Shown in pieces: positions 44,300 through 55,819 of a stretch of 64,000 bases of DNA. The DNA comes from Dipteris shenzhenensis. Taxonomy: Eukaryota > Polypodiophyta > Polypodiopsida > Gleicheniales. Position 1 is the first letter of the stretch, and each line of letters begins with the position of its first letter. The stretch is from NCBI GenBank assembly GCA_047967505.1, contig CM106539.1; one strand, written 5' to 3'. Below the pieces are notes generated by a model that saw nothing but the letters and a program-made list of their open reading frames with translations, was not told the DNA's origin and ran no database searches. The translations under genes were made by a program, and so were the position numbers.

Positions 44300-45070
44300 A
44301 TCAGCACTGAGGCTTTCAATGCTATTCAAGGCCTTCAAGGCATTTCAATTTATTGTTTTCAATGCCATTCAAGGCATATATATGTGATTCAACGTCTTGT
44401 TCAAGGCAATGAAGCACATATGTGCTCCTCAAGGCCATTCAAGGCTTGAATGAAGGATTTATATGCCATTCAAGGACATTCAAGGCTTTCAATGCCATTC
44501 AAAGATTTTTGGCTTATCAAAGTTTTCGATGTCATGCAAGGCCTTAAATTCTCAAGATAATTCATATTGATGCATCAAGTCAAGAACACCTCATACAGTA
44601 TGCCTCGAACCGAGCGACATGCCTCAAATAGAGAGCCTCTTACAAGTATAAACCTTAAAACCACAGGAATGCCTTGAACAGTATTCAGAGATCATGTTGT
44701 ATGAGGCACAACTCTTAACGCCTCTAATAGAAACGTGCGGTATGCCTTGTTCCACAATGAAATTTATGCAAGGCTTTCAAGCCTATGGTGCTCCTTCAAA
44801 GCCTCATATAATGGGTAGCGGTCGACCTAAAAGAAGTATAGAAACAAAGGTTTTGATCTTGTGGAATGCAATTAATAATCATCATTTTGCAATTTAAATA
44901 TTGATGGCTTCTAATGCCACTCAAGGCTTTATAAGTGATTTGAAGTCTTTACAAGCTATTCAAAGCTTGCAATGCCATTGAAGGCCATTCAAAGCATTTC
45001 AATGTATGTCATTGAAGGCTTTATCAGCCGTTCAAGGCTTTACATGCCATTCAAGGCATATATATGCCAT
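44300..45070. repeat. CATTCAAGGC degenerate minisatellite
   Basis: The decamer CATTCAAGGC and near copies (TTTCAATGCCATTCAAGG, GGCTTTACATGCC) recur about twenty times, concentrated at 44300-44550 and 44920-45070. Spacing is irregular (10-40 bp). A ~370-bp stretch without the motif lies between the two clusters. No ORF is shared. Confidence 0.8.
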
Positions 45071-45239
45071 CAAGACAGCTTGATACTGTAGTGTGACCCA
45101 TGCTGTGGGGGTAGGGGATGGGGAGCAAAACTCTAAAAGAAATCCGTGAGCTGTGACCATCGCCCCCCTCTCTATGTGGTGGTGTTGTCTGAAGGAGTGT
45201 CTCTAAGAACTATCCTTGTTAGCACCGATCTGCTGACTC

Positions 45240-45605
45240 CATGAACTTTCGTAGTGAGGTCTAGTATGTGAAGAGTGTAGCATATCTATCTCTGACATCA
45301 TTGTATACTCGGCATATGCAAACATAGTGCTCCTCACTCTCTACCTCCTCACTGCATAGTCTGCATACACATGCTGCCCTGGGAATGCGAGTTGCTCAAC
45401 TGATCTCAATCTCCAATTGGTGTGATGATACTCTGAGCTGGCCAATCGCCACCCACATGCTACGAGGCATATATACATCCTTGTCCCTGGGTCTCTGAAT
45501 GAAGCCGCCCTGTGAGATCCTTGGGAAGTGGTCTCGGTAGTACGACATCTTTCGTGGGAGAGGCTGACAAGTCTGACCCATGTCTTTTGTGTGTAGAGCT
45601 GCCAA
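45240..45605 (-). pseudogene. LINE C-terminal fragment
   Basis: The minus-strand frame reads GGFIQRPRDKDVYMP, VAIGQLRVSSHQLEIE, then CVCRLCSEEVESEEHYVCIC and YNDVRDRYATLF. The C-x-x-C...E-x-x-E-H...C pattern is the zinc-type end of non-LTR retrotransposon ORF2 proteins. One stop lies within. Reverse transcriptase is absent, although LINE copies more often keep the 3' end together with part of it. Confidence 0.6.
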
Positions 45606-45644
45606 AGATCCTAGAGAAAGTGCCAGAGATCCAACCAGAGATCT

Positions 45645-45647
<3 letters not shown>

Positions 45648-45692
<45 letters not shown>
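45648..45692. repeat. (GA)n microsatellite
   Basis: About 22 uninterrupted AG dinucleotides. Confidence 0.97.
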
Positions 45693-45696
<4 letters not shown>

Positions 45697-45699
45697 TTT

Positions 45700-46170
45700 T
45701 TACTTCATAGCCCAATTCGCCAACAAGCCATGAAGGCTCATATCAAGAGTTGAACTCACAACCATGCACACACAGTTTAGCTTAAGGATCGTAGTTACTT
45801 GCTTATGTACGCACACACACATGAGAGAGATTATTTTTAACTTGATAGCCCAATTTGCCAGGAAGCCATGAAGGCTCATATCAAGGGTTGAACTCACAAC
45901 CACGCACACATACCCACATAAGCTTTCACCTTGAGTGCCCCCTGGCCAAAACACCAAATACGGGTGTTTAGCTCAAGGATCACAATTACTTGCTTATGTT
46001 CACAGACACACATGAGAGAGATTAGTTTTTTACTTGATAGTCCAATTTGCCAGCAAGCCATGAATGCTCATATCAAGGGTTGAACTCACAACCACACACA
46101 CACACCCACATAAGCTTTCACCTTGAGTGTCCCCTTGGCAAAACACCAAACGCGGGTGTCTAGCTCAAGG
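45700..46170. repeat. Three tandem units, 139 and 192 bp apart
   Basis: AGCCATGAAGGCTCATATCA starts at 45725, 45864 and 46056. Each unit holds CAAGGGTTGAACTCACAACC and a CACACACA tract. Units 2 and 3 also hold CATAAGCTTTCACCTTGAGT. The block abuts the LTR of copia-2 and shares AGCTCAAGG with it. Confidence 0.85.
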
Positions 46171-46374
46171 TGAAAGGTAGGAGAGAGAGCTCAAGACACA
46201 ATGGTGGGTGTGAAGGAGTGAGAGTGCACACCACAACACTCTAGTCTTTATTCTATCCACTTAGACATATGTGAACCAGTTCAATGGAAACTGTGTTCAC
46301 ACGTGTACTAAGTCAAATAAATGAAAGTACAACAAGTACAACCAATAAATGGCATAGGACCTTTACCCCTTACA
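46171..46374 (-). repeat. Probable 3' LTR of copia-2 (~204 bp)
   Basis: In minus sense the polypurine tract AAGTGGGAGGT is followed by TGTAAGGGG, and the segment ends CTACCTTTCA. It contains an AATAAAG polyadenylation-type signal near 46247. The low-side boundary is inferred from the CA end only. Confidence 0.5.
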
Positions 46375-46468
46375 ACCTCCCACTTAAAGGCAGTATGCCC
46401 TCAAAGGGATAAAAGAATAAAGAACTAAAAAATACAGCATATACAAGATGAGGTAGGATGGCTGGAAA

Positions 46469-49430
46469 TCATCCATGATCCATGCCCATCAATGCTCTAC
46501 AGTGTGCAAACCGCTCTGAAGGTAGCCCTTTGGTTAAGAGATCTGCAGGATTATCATCCATGTGTACTTTGACAAGCTCTATCAAACTGTCCTCGATCAC
46601 TTCCCTGATGAAGTGATACTTGACATCAACATGTTTTGTCTTTGCATGAAATACAAGATTACGTGCCAGTTGGATAGCACTCTGACTGTCACAATGCAAT
46701 ACAAGAATATCTCCTGAATAACCCAAATCTGCTACAAGCCGAGTAAGCCATAGAGCTTCCTTCCAAGCCTCAGTGGCTGCAATATATTCAGCTTCAGTAG
46801 TAGAAAGAGCAATGCATTTCTGCATCCTTGATATCCACGATACTGCACCTCCTGTAAAAGTGTACACATAACCGGTAGTACTCTTCCGGTTGTCCGGATG
46901 ACCTGCATAGTCAGAATCAACATAACCATGCACCTTTGCACCCTTTCTGCCAAAGTATATGCACATCTCTCAGATATCTCATAATACCCTTTACTGCTTC
47001 CCAATGCTTCTTGCCAGGATTTGCCATGTACTTGCTAACCACTCCCACCGCGAATGCAATGTCTAGCCTGGTAGCAACCATAGCATACATCAAGCTACCA
47101 CAAGCTGAAGCATACGGAATCTTGGCCATCTCAGCCTTTTGATCATCAGTCTGTGGGCTGTCCTGTGCACTGAGTTTCACATAAGGAGGCAACGGAGTAG
47201 TAATGCACTTCCCCCCCTCCATGTGAAATCTCTGCAAAACCTTTCCCACATACTCCTTCTGAGATAAATACAACAAACGCTACCCTCTATCCCTCGAGAT
47301 CCACATACCCAGTATGTGATTTGCTTCACCTAAGTCTTTCATATCAGAAGACTGACTGAGCTTCTGTTTCAAAGCTTTCATCTCTGGCTTGTTCTTCCCC
47401 GCAATAAGCATATCATCCACATATAGGATGAGGATAAGCAGGCTGCCATCTGCAGCTTTCTTTGTGTAGAGACAGTGATCGGTATCACTTCTCTGATAAC
47501 CTTGGGACTTCATGAAAGTGTCAAACTTCCTGTACCATTCCCTAGGTGCTTGTTTCAGCCCATATAAACTCTTCCTGAGCTTACATACAAGCTTCTCTTT
47601 TCCTTTTTCTGCATACCCCTCTGGCTGCTGCATGTAGATCTGCTCACTGAGATCCCTGTGAAGAAAAGCAATCTTCACATCCATTTGACATAAGTCAAGA
47701 TCCTCATGTGCAATCAGTGTGCGAGTACTGTCCGCAAAGTAATCTTGACCACTGGAGAAAAGATCTCATCAAAGTCAACACCATACTCCTGTTTGAAGCC
47801 CTTGGCCACCAATCTGGCCTTGTACCGTGTCTTGGTACCCGGTGTGACCTTACGTCGATAAACCCATTTGCAGGGTAAAACCTTCTTCCCTGCTGGAAGC
47901 GGAACTAACTCCCATGTGCCATTCTTCATCAATGATTCCATTTTTGATCTCATGGCAAGTTTCCACAGAACTTTATCTACCCGTCTCAAGGCTTCCTTAT
48001 AGCATGACGGCTCTCCACAATCATTAAGCATCAGATAGTCTAGACCTGGAATGAATCTATCAGGTTCACGGGTAGGTCGGGATGACCGTCATACCCAATT
48101 ATCCTGATTATGTGCTGGCTGTCCATGGGTTGCCATTAGGCTCTACAACTTCGTCTGGTAACTCAACAAAAGGTGGGTTATTGAATGGCATGTCATCTGC
48201 CAGGACTGGCTGTCCATTCTGACCTGCTGCAGCATCTTGATTAGGCATTTGTTGCTACTGTATTTGCTGATTTTCAGCATGTGCTGGTTGTCTTCCATGT
48301 GCGTCTTCATCCATGGTAACTCTGTCAGGTTCTTGCAGCCTGGCAGGTTCCTTAAAATTGCAAGATTCGTTGAAGACCACAACATTGCTGCGTATAATCT
48401 TTCTGTGTATGGGATCCCACAATCTATACCCCATCTCTCCACTGTCACCATATCCTAGGAAAATGCATTTGTGAGACTTGGGGTCGAGCTTGGTGCGTAC
48501 TTCTCTGCATATGTGCACATACGCAACACAACCAAAAACTCGTAAGTGCTTATATGACGGAGGTTTCCCTGTCCATATTTCTTTTGGCACTCTCCCACCA
48601 AGCCTGATATTCGGTGACCGATTGATTAGATGAACTGCTGTCATCAAAGCCTCTGCCCAAAAGGAGTGAGGTAAAGCAGCATGCGACAACATACTATGGA
48701 CTTTCTCGTGAATAGTCTGATTCATTCTCTCTGCAGATCCATTTTGTGGAGGATCATAAGGAGCTGGAAGCTCTCTCTTAATACCCTTTGCATCACATAG
48801 AGCCTGAAACTCTTTGGATGTAAACTCTCCACCATCATCTGATCACAGTCTCTTCAGTGTCTTTCCAATCTGGTTCTCAACAAGAGCTAACCATTTTTGG
48901 AACACCGAGAAAGTATCACTCTTCTTTTGAAGAGGATATGCCCACACCTTCCGTGTAGCATCATCAATAAAAGACACAAAATATTTTGCCCCCCAATGAG
49001 ATAAGATAGGCATCTCACAAACATCTGTATGAACCAAATCAAGTAAAGATGCGTGCATTACTAAACCTCTCTTATGTGGGTGCTGTGTCTGTCTACCATA
49101 GATACAGTGCTCACAATTCTTAAGATTTGAAAATTTGAGACTCGGCAAATAACCCAAACGAGATAATTGTTCCATTCCACGAATACTCATATGGCCCAAC
49201 CAGCTATGCCACATTGAAACATTTGGCAGCTCGGTGGCATTTACATCAGCTTGGCGAACAATGCCAGCTTCCAAATGATATAGATTATTAATCTTAGGAC
49301 CCTTGGCAACTACTAGTTGGCTTTTGCAGACCTTCCACTTGGAATACCCAAAAGAGCTGACATAGTCCTCTTCATCTAGTTGCCCTGTCGAGATAAATCG
49401 AGAGAACAGGGAGTCAACACATTGAGACAA
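46469..49430 (-). mobile_element. Copia-2: degenerate Ty1/copia polyprotein
   Basis: The order on the minus strand is GAG-pre-integrase (49430-49150, MWHSWLGHMS, CEHCIYG), then integrase with D and E motifs (VHTDVCEMP, SDDGGEF, PPQNGSAERMN; 49100-48255). Reverse transcriptase follows in three frames (48031-47714 [13 protein letters not shown]; 47684-47280 MDVKIAFLHRDL, LYGLKQAPREW, LYVDDMLIAG; 47276-46917), then RNase H (46966-46469: DSDYAGHPDNRKSTTG, ALSTTEAEYIAA, CDSQSAIQLA, NPADLLTKGL). Breaks: TGA near 48840, an intra-frame stop near 48252, frameshifts near 47710 and 46945, and a stop at 47280. Gag is missing above 49430, so it is 5'-truncated. Confidence 0.9.
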
Positions 49431-49435
49431 GGGGG

Positions 49436-49620
49436 AGGTGGAAGCCTTGCATAAACAAGGCAGTACCTTCCACTATTCTTCTTTTGCATCACCGTAGGTG
49501 GCTTCTTGCAAATCAAGAGTAGCAGCAGTCAACACATCGAGAGGAGGAGGTGGAAGTCTTTCAGAAACAAAGGCACTAGCTTCCATTATACTTCTTTCTC
49601 ATCATCCTAGGTAGCAACGT
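49436..49620. repeat. Two ~115-bp tandem units at the cut end of copia-2
   Basis: GTCAACACAT...GAGG(A/T)GGTGGAAG, then TTCCA(C/T)TAT(T/A)CTTCTTT, recurs at about 49410 and 49524. It is probably duplicated gag-coding sequence. Confidence 0.7.
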
Positions 49621-49799
49621 ATCTTTCAAAACCAAATTTGATATTCTTACCTTTTTCCAACATTGTAGTATACCATACAATTTATAGTGAATCAATTGAT
49701 GAGTCCACAATCATACAATAGGTAGTGAATCAATTGATGAGTTTGTGGAAATAGTGTGTAGACTTAGTCCATGCATGCAGGGAAAATTTGCCCTATGGA

Positions 49800-51790
49800 T
49801 CCGAATTCATGGATCTAAACTTTGACCCTTTCAACATTTTGGCCATAAGAAACCCTATTTTTCCCCTATAAATTCTAAACTTACCCCTATGTATCCAAAC
49901 ATTTGGTCCCAGATCCAAATAGTTGGCCCCATGATTCGACTTTTCACCCATATTCAATTTCTACTTTTAGTGATCCAAACTTTGCCCTTATGAATCCAAA
50001 TTTTGCCCTTATGGATCAAAACTTTTGGACATAGGTCCTAAATATTGACCCTTGGAATCCTATGTTTTTCCCATTGAATCCTTATTTTCCCCATTGGATC
50101 CTAATTTTCCCATAAAGTTCCAAAATTTTAGACAAGTAAAACCTTGTTAATGTCAAGGATCTTAATTTTCCCATGATGTTCAGAAATTTTGGACAAGTAA
50201 AAACTTGTTAATCTCTAGGATCTTAATTTTCCTTTTGGAGAAAAACTTTTGGACATACGTCCAAAAGTTTGGAAAAATTCTGGATCTAGGTCCAAAATAT
50301 TGACACTTGGAGTCCTAATTTCCCCCCAATGTATCCAAAATTTTGGACACGAGTAAAAAGTTCTTAGTTTTGAGTATCTTAATTTTCCTCCTTAGAACCA
50401 AAATTGGCTCTAACAGAACACTTAAGTCCAAAAGTTTTGGGTGTTGTGCCCTTGTTGAGCGATGGAAGCTACTTTTGGTTAGGGGTCCAAAATTCCATGC
50501 ATGCTGAGAAAATTTGACCCTATGGATCTAAATTTGCCCCTATGAACCATTGGTCCAAAAGTGTTGATATGAGAGAACACTTAAAAGGTGTTGTGCCCAT
50601 GCTGAGTGTTGGAAAGAAGTTTTAGACCCGTGTCCAAAAGTCCATTCTTTTGATCCACAAATGTGTTTTCCCCTTCTTGTGATGGAAAAAATTTTGGACA
50701 TGAGTAAAAAATCTTGGGTTTCCAAAATCTAAAATTTCTTCCCTGAATCTAAAAGTCCAAAATTTTGATTCCAATAGAACATCTGAAAGGTGTTGGGCCC
50801 CTTCTGATTGATGAAAGCAACTTTTGGACCTTGGTCCAAAAGTCCATGCATGCTTGGAAACAAATTTCTTGGGATGCAAGATCCTCAATTTGTCCCTATG
50901 GATCCAAAATTTAGCCCCTTGAATACTAGTTTTTAACCCTTGGACCAGATACAACCCTTTGTCCAAAAGTTTGGACCTGGAGAACCCTTAGAAGGTCTTG
51001 TGCCGATGTTGGTCAATGGAAAGAACCTTTGGACCCGGGTCCAAAAGTCCATGCTTGTGAACCATGATAGGTCTTGATCCCTTAATGATTGTTAAAAAAA
51101 TTTTTGGAAATGAAAAAAAAATTCAAGCTAAGTGATGGAAAGAAATTTTGGACTCGGGTCCAAAATCCCATGCTTATTTGCCAACAAATTAATTGTCTCT
51201 AGGATCCAAATTTTGCCTCCAAGAATCCAAGCTTTTGGAACTAGCTGCCAAAACCTTTGGTCCAAATGCATCGGTATGAGAGAACACTTGAAAGGTGTTG
51301 TGACCATGCTGAGTAATGGAAACAATTTTGGAGACAGGTCTAAAATTCCATGCTTTTGAACCAAGAAATGTGTTATGTCCAAGTTGAGTGATAAAATTTT
51401 TTTTTGACATGAGTTAAAAGTCATCAATTTCCAAGATCTAAATTTCTCTCCCTTGAATACAAACTTTTGGACCTAGATCCAAACGTTTGGCTCCAACAAT
51501 AGATTATCCAAAAGGTATTGGGCCCCTTCTGAGTGATGAAAGAAACTTTTAGACCTTGGTCCAAAAGTCCATGTATGCTTGGAAAACATTTTCTTGGGCT
51601 CCAAGCTATTCAAATTGTTCCTATGGAACCAAATTTTAATCCTTTGGATACAAAATTTTGACCCTTTGAATAGACATAACATTTTGTCCAAACATTTGGA
51701 CCTAGGAGAACCCTTAGAAGGTGTTGTGCCGATGTTGGTTAATGGAAAGAACTTTTGGACCCGAGTCCAAAAGTCCATGCTTGTGAATTG
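49800..51790. repeat. TTTTGGACNNGTCCAAAA palindrome array, left part
   Basis: Perfect arms AAACTTTTGGAC / GTCCAAAAGTTT with a 4-nt loop lie at 50243-50270. Further copies lie near 50615, 50818, 51024, 51142, 51320, 51545 and 51750, most followed by GTCCATGCTT(G/A)T. The unit also carries GAGTGATGGAAAGAA upstream. Between 49800 and 50400 the text is low-complexity (CCAAAATTTTGGAC, TTGACCC, CCTATGGATCC). It is non-coding. Confidence 0.85.
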
Positions 51791-51799
51791 TGAAAGATC

Positions 51800-52947
51800 T
51801 TGTCACATGCATGTCTATCTTTGTTGGTTGCAAGGAGAGCATTTAAGACCATTCAACTAGGGTTTTTGATGGTCGGACATACACATGAAGACATCGATGC
51901 AATGTTTAGCAGGTTTTTAGAAAGATTGCAATTGAGTCAAACATTCACATTTCCTCATTTGATGTTCACTTTTAGAGAGTGCCAAAGTTCCTTTCCTTCA
52001 CATTTTTAATGACACAAATACCAGATTTTAAGGGTTTCATTGATGGCTACTTATGTGAAAGATCAGATGTCTTGGTGGGACACTCAAAACCCCTACAATT
52101 CTTGTTCTACATGAAGGATGATATCCCGGTCATGCAATATAAGATCCACCCAAAATCTGAATTGTGGGAGCCTAGATAGGGGGCTATTGAGCTATGGAAA
52201 AGGGATGGACATGGCAAACCAATGCTACCAAGTGGTGTCCCTAGGTTGCTTCCAATGTTCGAATACATAAAGGACCATATGCAAACAATACAAGGCATCA
52301 AGGATTACATAAAGTATTGGGAGAAATGGTCAACAACCCAAGGGTCTCAATCAGAGTTTAGTTTGTACATCCAGCCTGTCCTTGATTACTGGAGAAATAT
52401 GGTTTTGGAGCTCCAAAAGCCAAATTTGCAAGTAGGAGGTGTTTACCATTCTTTTTGGCCTTCTATCGGAGGAGATAATGCCACTGAGGACATCATAAAT
52501 AATGAAATGGAGGAATTTGCAAGTATTGAAGAGCTAAATAATCACTACTATGGTCCATTGAGTGGGAAACCGAAGGATGCATTTTAACCAATTGTGGATG
52601 TAAGGAAAGGAGATTTTGTGTTAGTTCATCCAGCAGAAATGGAATGTCCGATTTGGTTGGGAGAGGCCCTAACCAATATTGATATGGACATGTCATCACA
52701 GAACTATAAGAAATTCTTCATACAATATTGGGCACCAATGTGTAGAAATGTTAATGTGAGCATGCAAGAGGTGTATGCTGATTGTTGGAATAAATATTGG
52801 ATGTGCAACAAGAAAGATCCTCCTCGATGGGAACTAGTAGATTCGGTTGTGTTCTCATGGGTAACCAAAGGCCAAAAGAAAGCAAAGAAAGTTAAAATAC
52901 CTGCAAGTGTCAGCACAAAAGCCAAAGAAAGCTTGGCTCAAATGTAG
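51800..52947 (+). pseudogene. DUF7869-type transposon-derived protein, C-terminal half
   Basis: AFKTIQLGFLMVGHTHEDIDAMFSR (written in parts: FKTIQLGFL, VGHTHEDIDAMFSR) at 51836-51918 is the hallmark of the DUF7869 family, where the THED/HEDID acids resemble the last catalytic residues of a DDE nuclease. Downstream come TFPHLMFTFRECQSS, a frameshift near 51985, CERSDVLVGHS, YKIHPKSELWEPR followed by TAG (52177), and MLPSGVPRLLPMFEYIK. After a TAA (52585) comes DVRKGDFVLVHPAE, IWLGEAL, typical of the C-terminus of these proteins. The N-terminal DDE half is absent. Family members are frequent in ferns, mosses and oomycetes and rare in flowering plants. Confidence 0.65.
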
Positions 52948-52949
52948 CA

Positions 52950-53690
52950 GCATGTCATTTTTTAAATAAAATCATGACATGAGGTTTTTTAACATGCAAA
53001 TCTAAAATGGTATTTATTAACACCACATGTTTAATTTGAGTGAAGACATGTATGATTCGAATGATAACATGTAGTATTCCAATGAAGACATGTATGATTC
53101 CAATGAAGACATATATGATTCCAATGAGTTATTATTATTATTATAGAAAATGGTGTTTCTTAACACCGCAATCACACAGGATTATAATCAACTTGAATTG
53201 ACCCAAATGGAGTTTTAAAAAGGTGTTTGTTAACACCATAATCACACATGGTTAAAATCAACTTGGAATTGCAAAAACCATTTTTTGCTTGAAAATGTTG
53301 TTTGTTAATACCAAATTCACAAAGGACTTGAATTGTCTTTAACATGTAAGCAACTTGAATTGTCTATAATATCTATCGACAGTTTGTTAACACCACAATG
53401 ATCTGAAATCTAATGGAAACACAATTCATTTTTTGTTCTACTGGAGCACATATGAATTTCTTTTTGTCATACTCAAGAATCTTAATGTGGAATGCTAGAT
53501 CCAATATTAATGGGAATTCCCAATTTCCACGAGATTCAAATACACATGTTCCAAACTTAATGAAAATTCCCAAACTTTGTGAGAATCTCCAATTCGGCCA
53601 TTCCCAAAATATATGGATCTTCCTGAATTTGCTAATATGGTCTTTTGAGCCCTTAATGATTGTTTAAAATGTTTTTGGACATGAATAAAA
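52950..53690. repeat. Short direct repeats after the DUF7869 pseudogene
   Basis: AATGAAGACATGTATGATTC recurs three to four times at 53040-53125. GTGTTTNTTAACACC recurs at 53150, 53222, 53293 and 53385, itself a small palindrome (GGTGTT...AACACC). It is non-coding. Confidence 0.7.
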
Positions 53691-54600
53691 AATTCAATTG
53701 AGTGATGGAAAGAACTTTTGGACAAGGGTCCAAAAGTCCATGCTTATTTGCCAATAAATTAATTTACTCTAGGATGCAAAATTTGCCTCCAAGGATGCGA
53801 AATGTTGGACCTGACTGCCAAAACACTTGGTCCAAAAGCATGGGTATAGGAGAACCTTGTAAAGGTATTGTGTCAATGTTGAGTGGTGGAAAAACTTTTG
53901 GGCCCAATTCCAAAAGTCCATGCATTTGAACCAGGAAAATGCCCAAGAATTTGGGTCTGAGTGGACCCTTGAAAGTTATTGTGCCCATGTTGAGAGATGA
54001 AAAAAAATTTTGGACCCAGGTCCAAAAGTCCATGCTTTGAACCATGAAAGGGGTTGTGTCCTTGCTGATCATGGAAATTCTTTTTGGATATGAATAAAAA
54101 ATCAAAGACTCGAAGATCCAATCTTTACTAATGTGGATCCTAACTTTTGAACATCTGTACAAACGTTTTTCCCAATAGAATTCTTGAAAGATGTTGCACC
54201 CATGTCCTTGCTGATTATGGAATTTTTTTTTGGATATGAATAAAAAATAAAAGACTTGAAGATCCAATCTTTACCTATGTGGATCCTAACTTTTGAACAT
54301 ATGTACAAATGTTTTTCCCTAATAGAATTCTTGAAAGATGTTGCACCCATGTTGGTTGATGGAAATAAGGGTCCAGAAGTTCTTGCTTCTAAACCTACAA
54401 ACGTGTTGTCCCCATGCTTAGTGATGGAAAGAACTCTTGGACCTCGGTCCAAAAGTCCATGCTTGTTTGGTTTGTAGAGTTTATCCACATTTGTGGTGTT
54501 GTCAAACTTTTGGACCCAGGTCCAAAAGTCTCATCCTCCATGTCACTAACCTTCATGCTTGTTTGGGTCCAAAAGTCTCATCCTTCATGTCACTAACCCC
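53690..54600. repeat. TTTTGGACNNGTCCAAAA palindrome array, right part
   Basis: Copies lie near 53714, 53892, 54006, 54432 and 54509, in the same orientation as the left part, most followed by GTCCATGC. A ~110-bp segment (GGATATGAATAAAAAAT...GAAAGATGTTGCACCCATG) is duplicated at 54085 and 54232. The array brackets the DUF7869 pseudogene. Confidence 0.85.
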
Positions 54601-54790
54601 ATGCTTGTTTGGGTCACATCAAATGAATTTTCATATTTTATGCATTGTTGTCCTTAAGATGATTTCTTGTGTTTTTTGCAATATTGCTCTTATATTATTA
54701 TACATTGTATTTTGTATTTTTGTTCTAAATATATTTCATATTAAATACATGAAACAATGAAGGATAAAAATCCTATGATTCAACTAGGAT

Positions 54791-55340
54791 GAAAACTAAT
54801 GGTGACAACACATTAGCCAAAAGAGGATGGAATTTTGATGAAGATGCAAAACATGGACATATAGGACAATTGATCAAATCATTCAAAGCTGTGAAAGGAA
54901 AGAAACCAACCAAGTCCAAAAAAACTCAAAAATGGGACAAAACAAAATCAGCTTCTTCACCAAAAAAGAAACAAAGGAAAGACACAACTAAAACATCTAC
55001 TATGGGGCCTTATGAAAAGAGGAAAGAGCTCACCGACAAAGAACCCCATAATACATTTGCTCAAGTGGCCATAGTTCCCTTTGTTGATATGGAAATAAAG
55101 GTAGAATGTGAGAAGGAAAATAAAAAATTTGTTAAAGAAAGATAAAAAGGAAGAATAACCATGGAAACATATGATCAATACTATCACAAAGGCTCCAATT
55201 TCAACTATGATGTACCTGTGCAAATGTGTAATATAGCCCCAATCAATTATGTGTATAGGCCACTCAACTTATCTCATGTTAAAAGATTTTGCAATTCACC
55301 CTCGGTCTCCAACAACGTGTGTAGACATAATGCCGCTTGA
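54791..55340 (+). pseudogene. Lysine-rich hypothetical protein
   Basis: The first 118 codons are very rich in Lys, with SPKKKQRKD and GKKPTKSKK, possible nuclear localisation signals. After a TAA at 55143 the frame stays open (METYDQYYHKGSNFNYDVP, INYVYRPLNLSHVKRFC) to about 55340. No domain is recognised. It lies 190 bp after the palindrome array on the strand of the DUF7869 pseudogene, so it may belong to the same element. Confidence 0.35.
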
Positions 55341-55614
55341 TCTAGTTTCTGACAAAGTTGGATATGTACCAATATTGGATTATTTCTAGACAATGTTGTG
55401 TAAGTTCCATCGATAATTAAGCCATACAATTAATTCCATCAATTGGATAAAAAGTAAAAAAAGGAAAACATAGACATCTAAGTTGAAAAATGCAACAACT
55501 AGAGTTTGTAAAAATTTCGACCAAAATTAAGCATTTACTTTATGATTTTCCATTGTTGGTTGTCATAATGTTCATTCTTGAACAAAGAGAGAGCAGCCTT
55601 CCATTGTTGCACAC

Positions 55615-55818
55615 ATGACCAAGGGGAAAGAGAAAGGAGAATCTAAACTTTGTTTTTACCATGCATGTAGATCCATAGCTGATGGACCAAATGAAAAGAT
55701 ACACACCATGAGAGCTATTCCTCAGCAGTGGAGGGATATACTCACAGATCCAGCCTATGTTCACCCCATCTCTACTTGGTCAGGTTGTTGGCCCGATGGC
55801 ATGCTCAAGGGGTTGTGA
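55615..55818 (+). pseudogene. Short coding relic, 67 codons
   Basis: The frame reads LCFYHACRSIADGPNEK, IPQQWRDILTDPAYVHP and STWSGCWPDGM. The composition is that of a folded protein rather than chance. No family is recognised and no partner exons are seen. Confidence 0.25.
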
Positions 55819-55819
55819 C

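Noticed and set aside
49800-54600. CRISPR-like array of palindromic repeats
   Set aside because: The repeats are degenerate, spacing is irregular, the spacers are related to each other, and the context is a plant nuclear transposon region.
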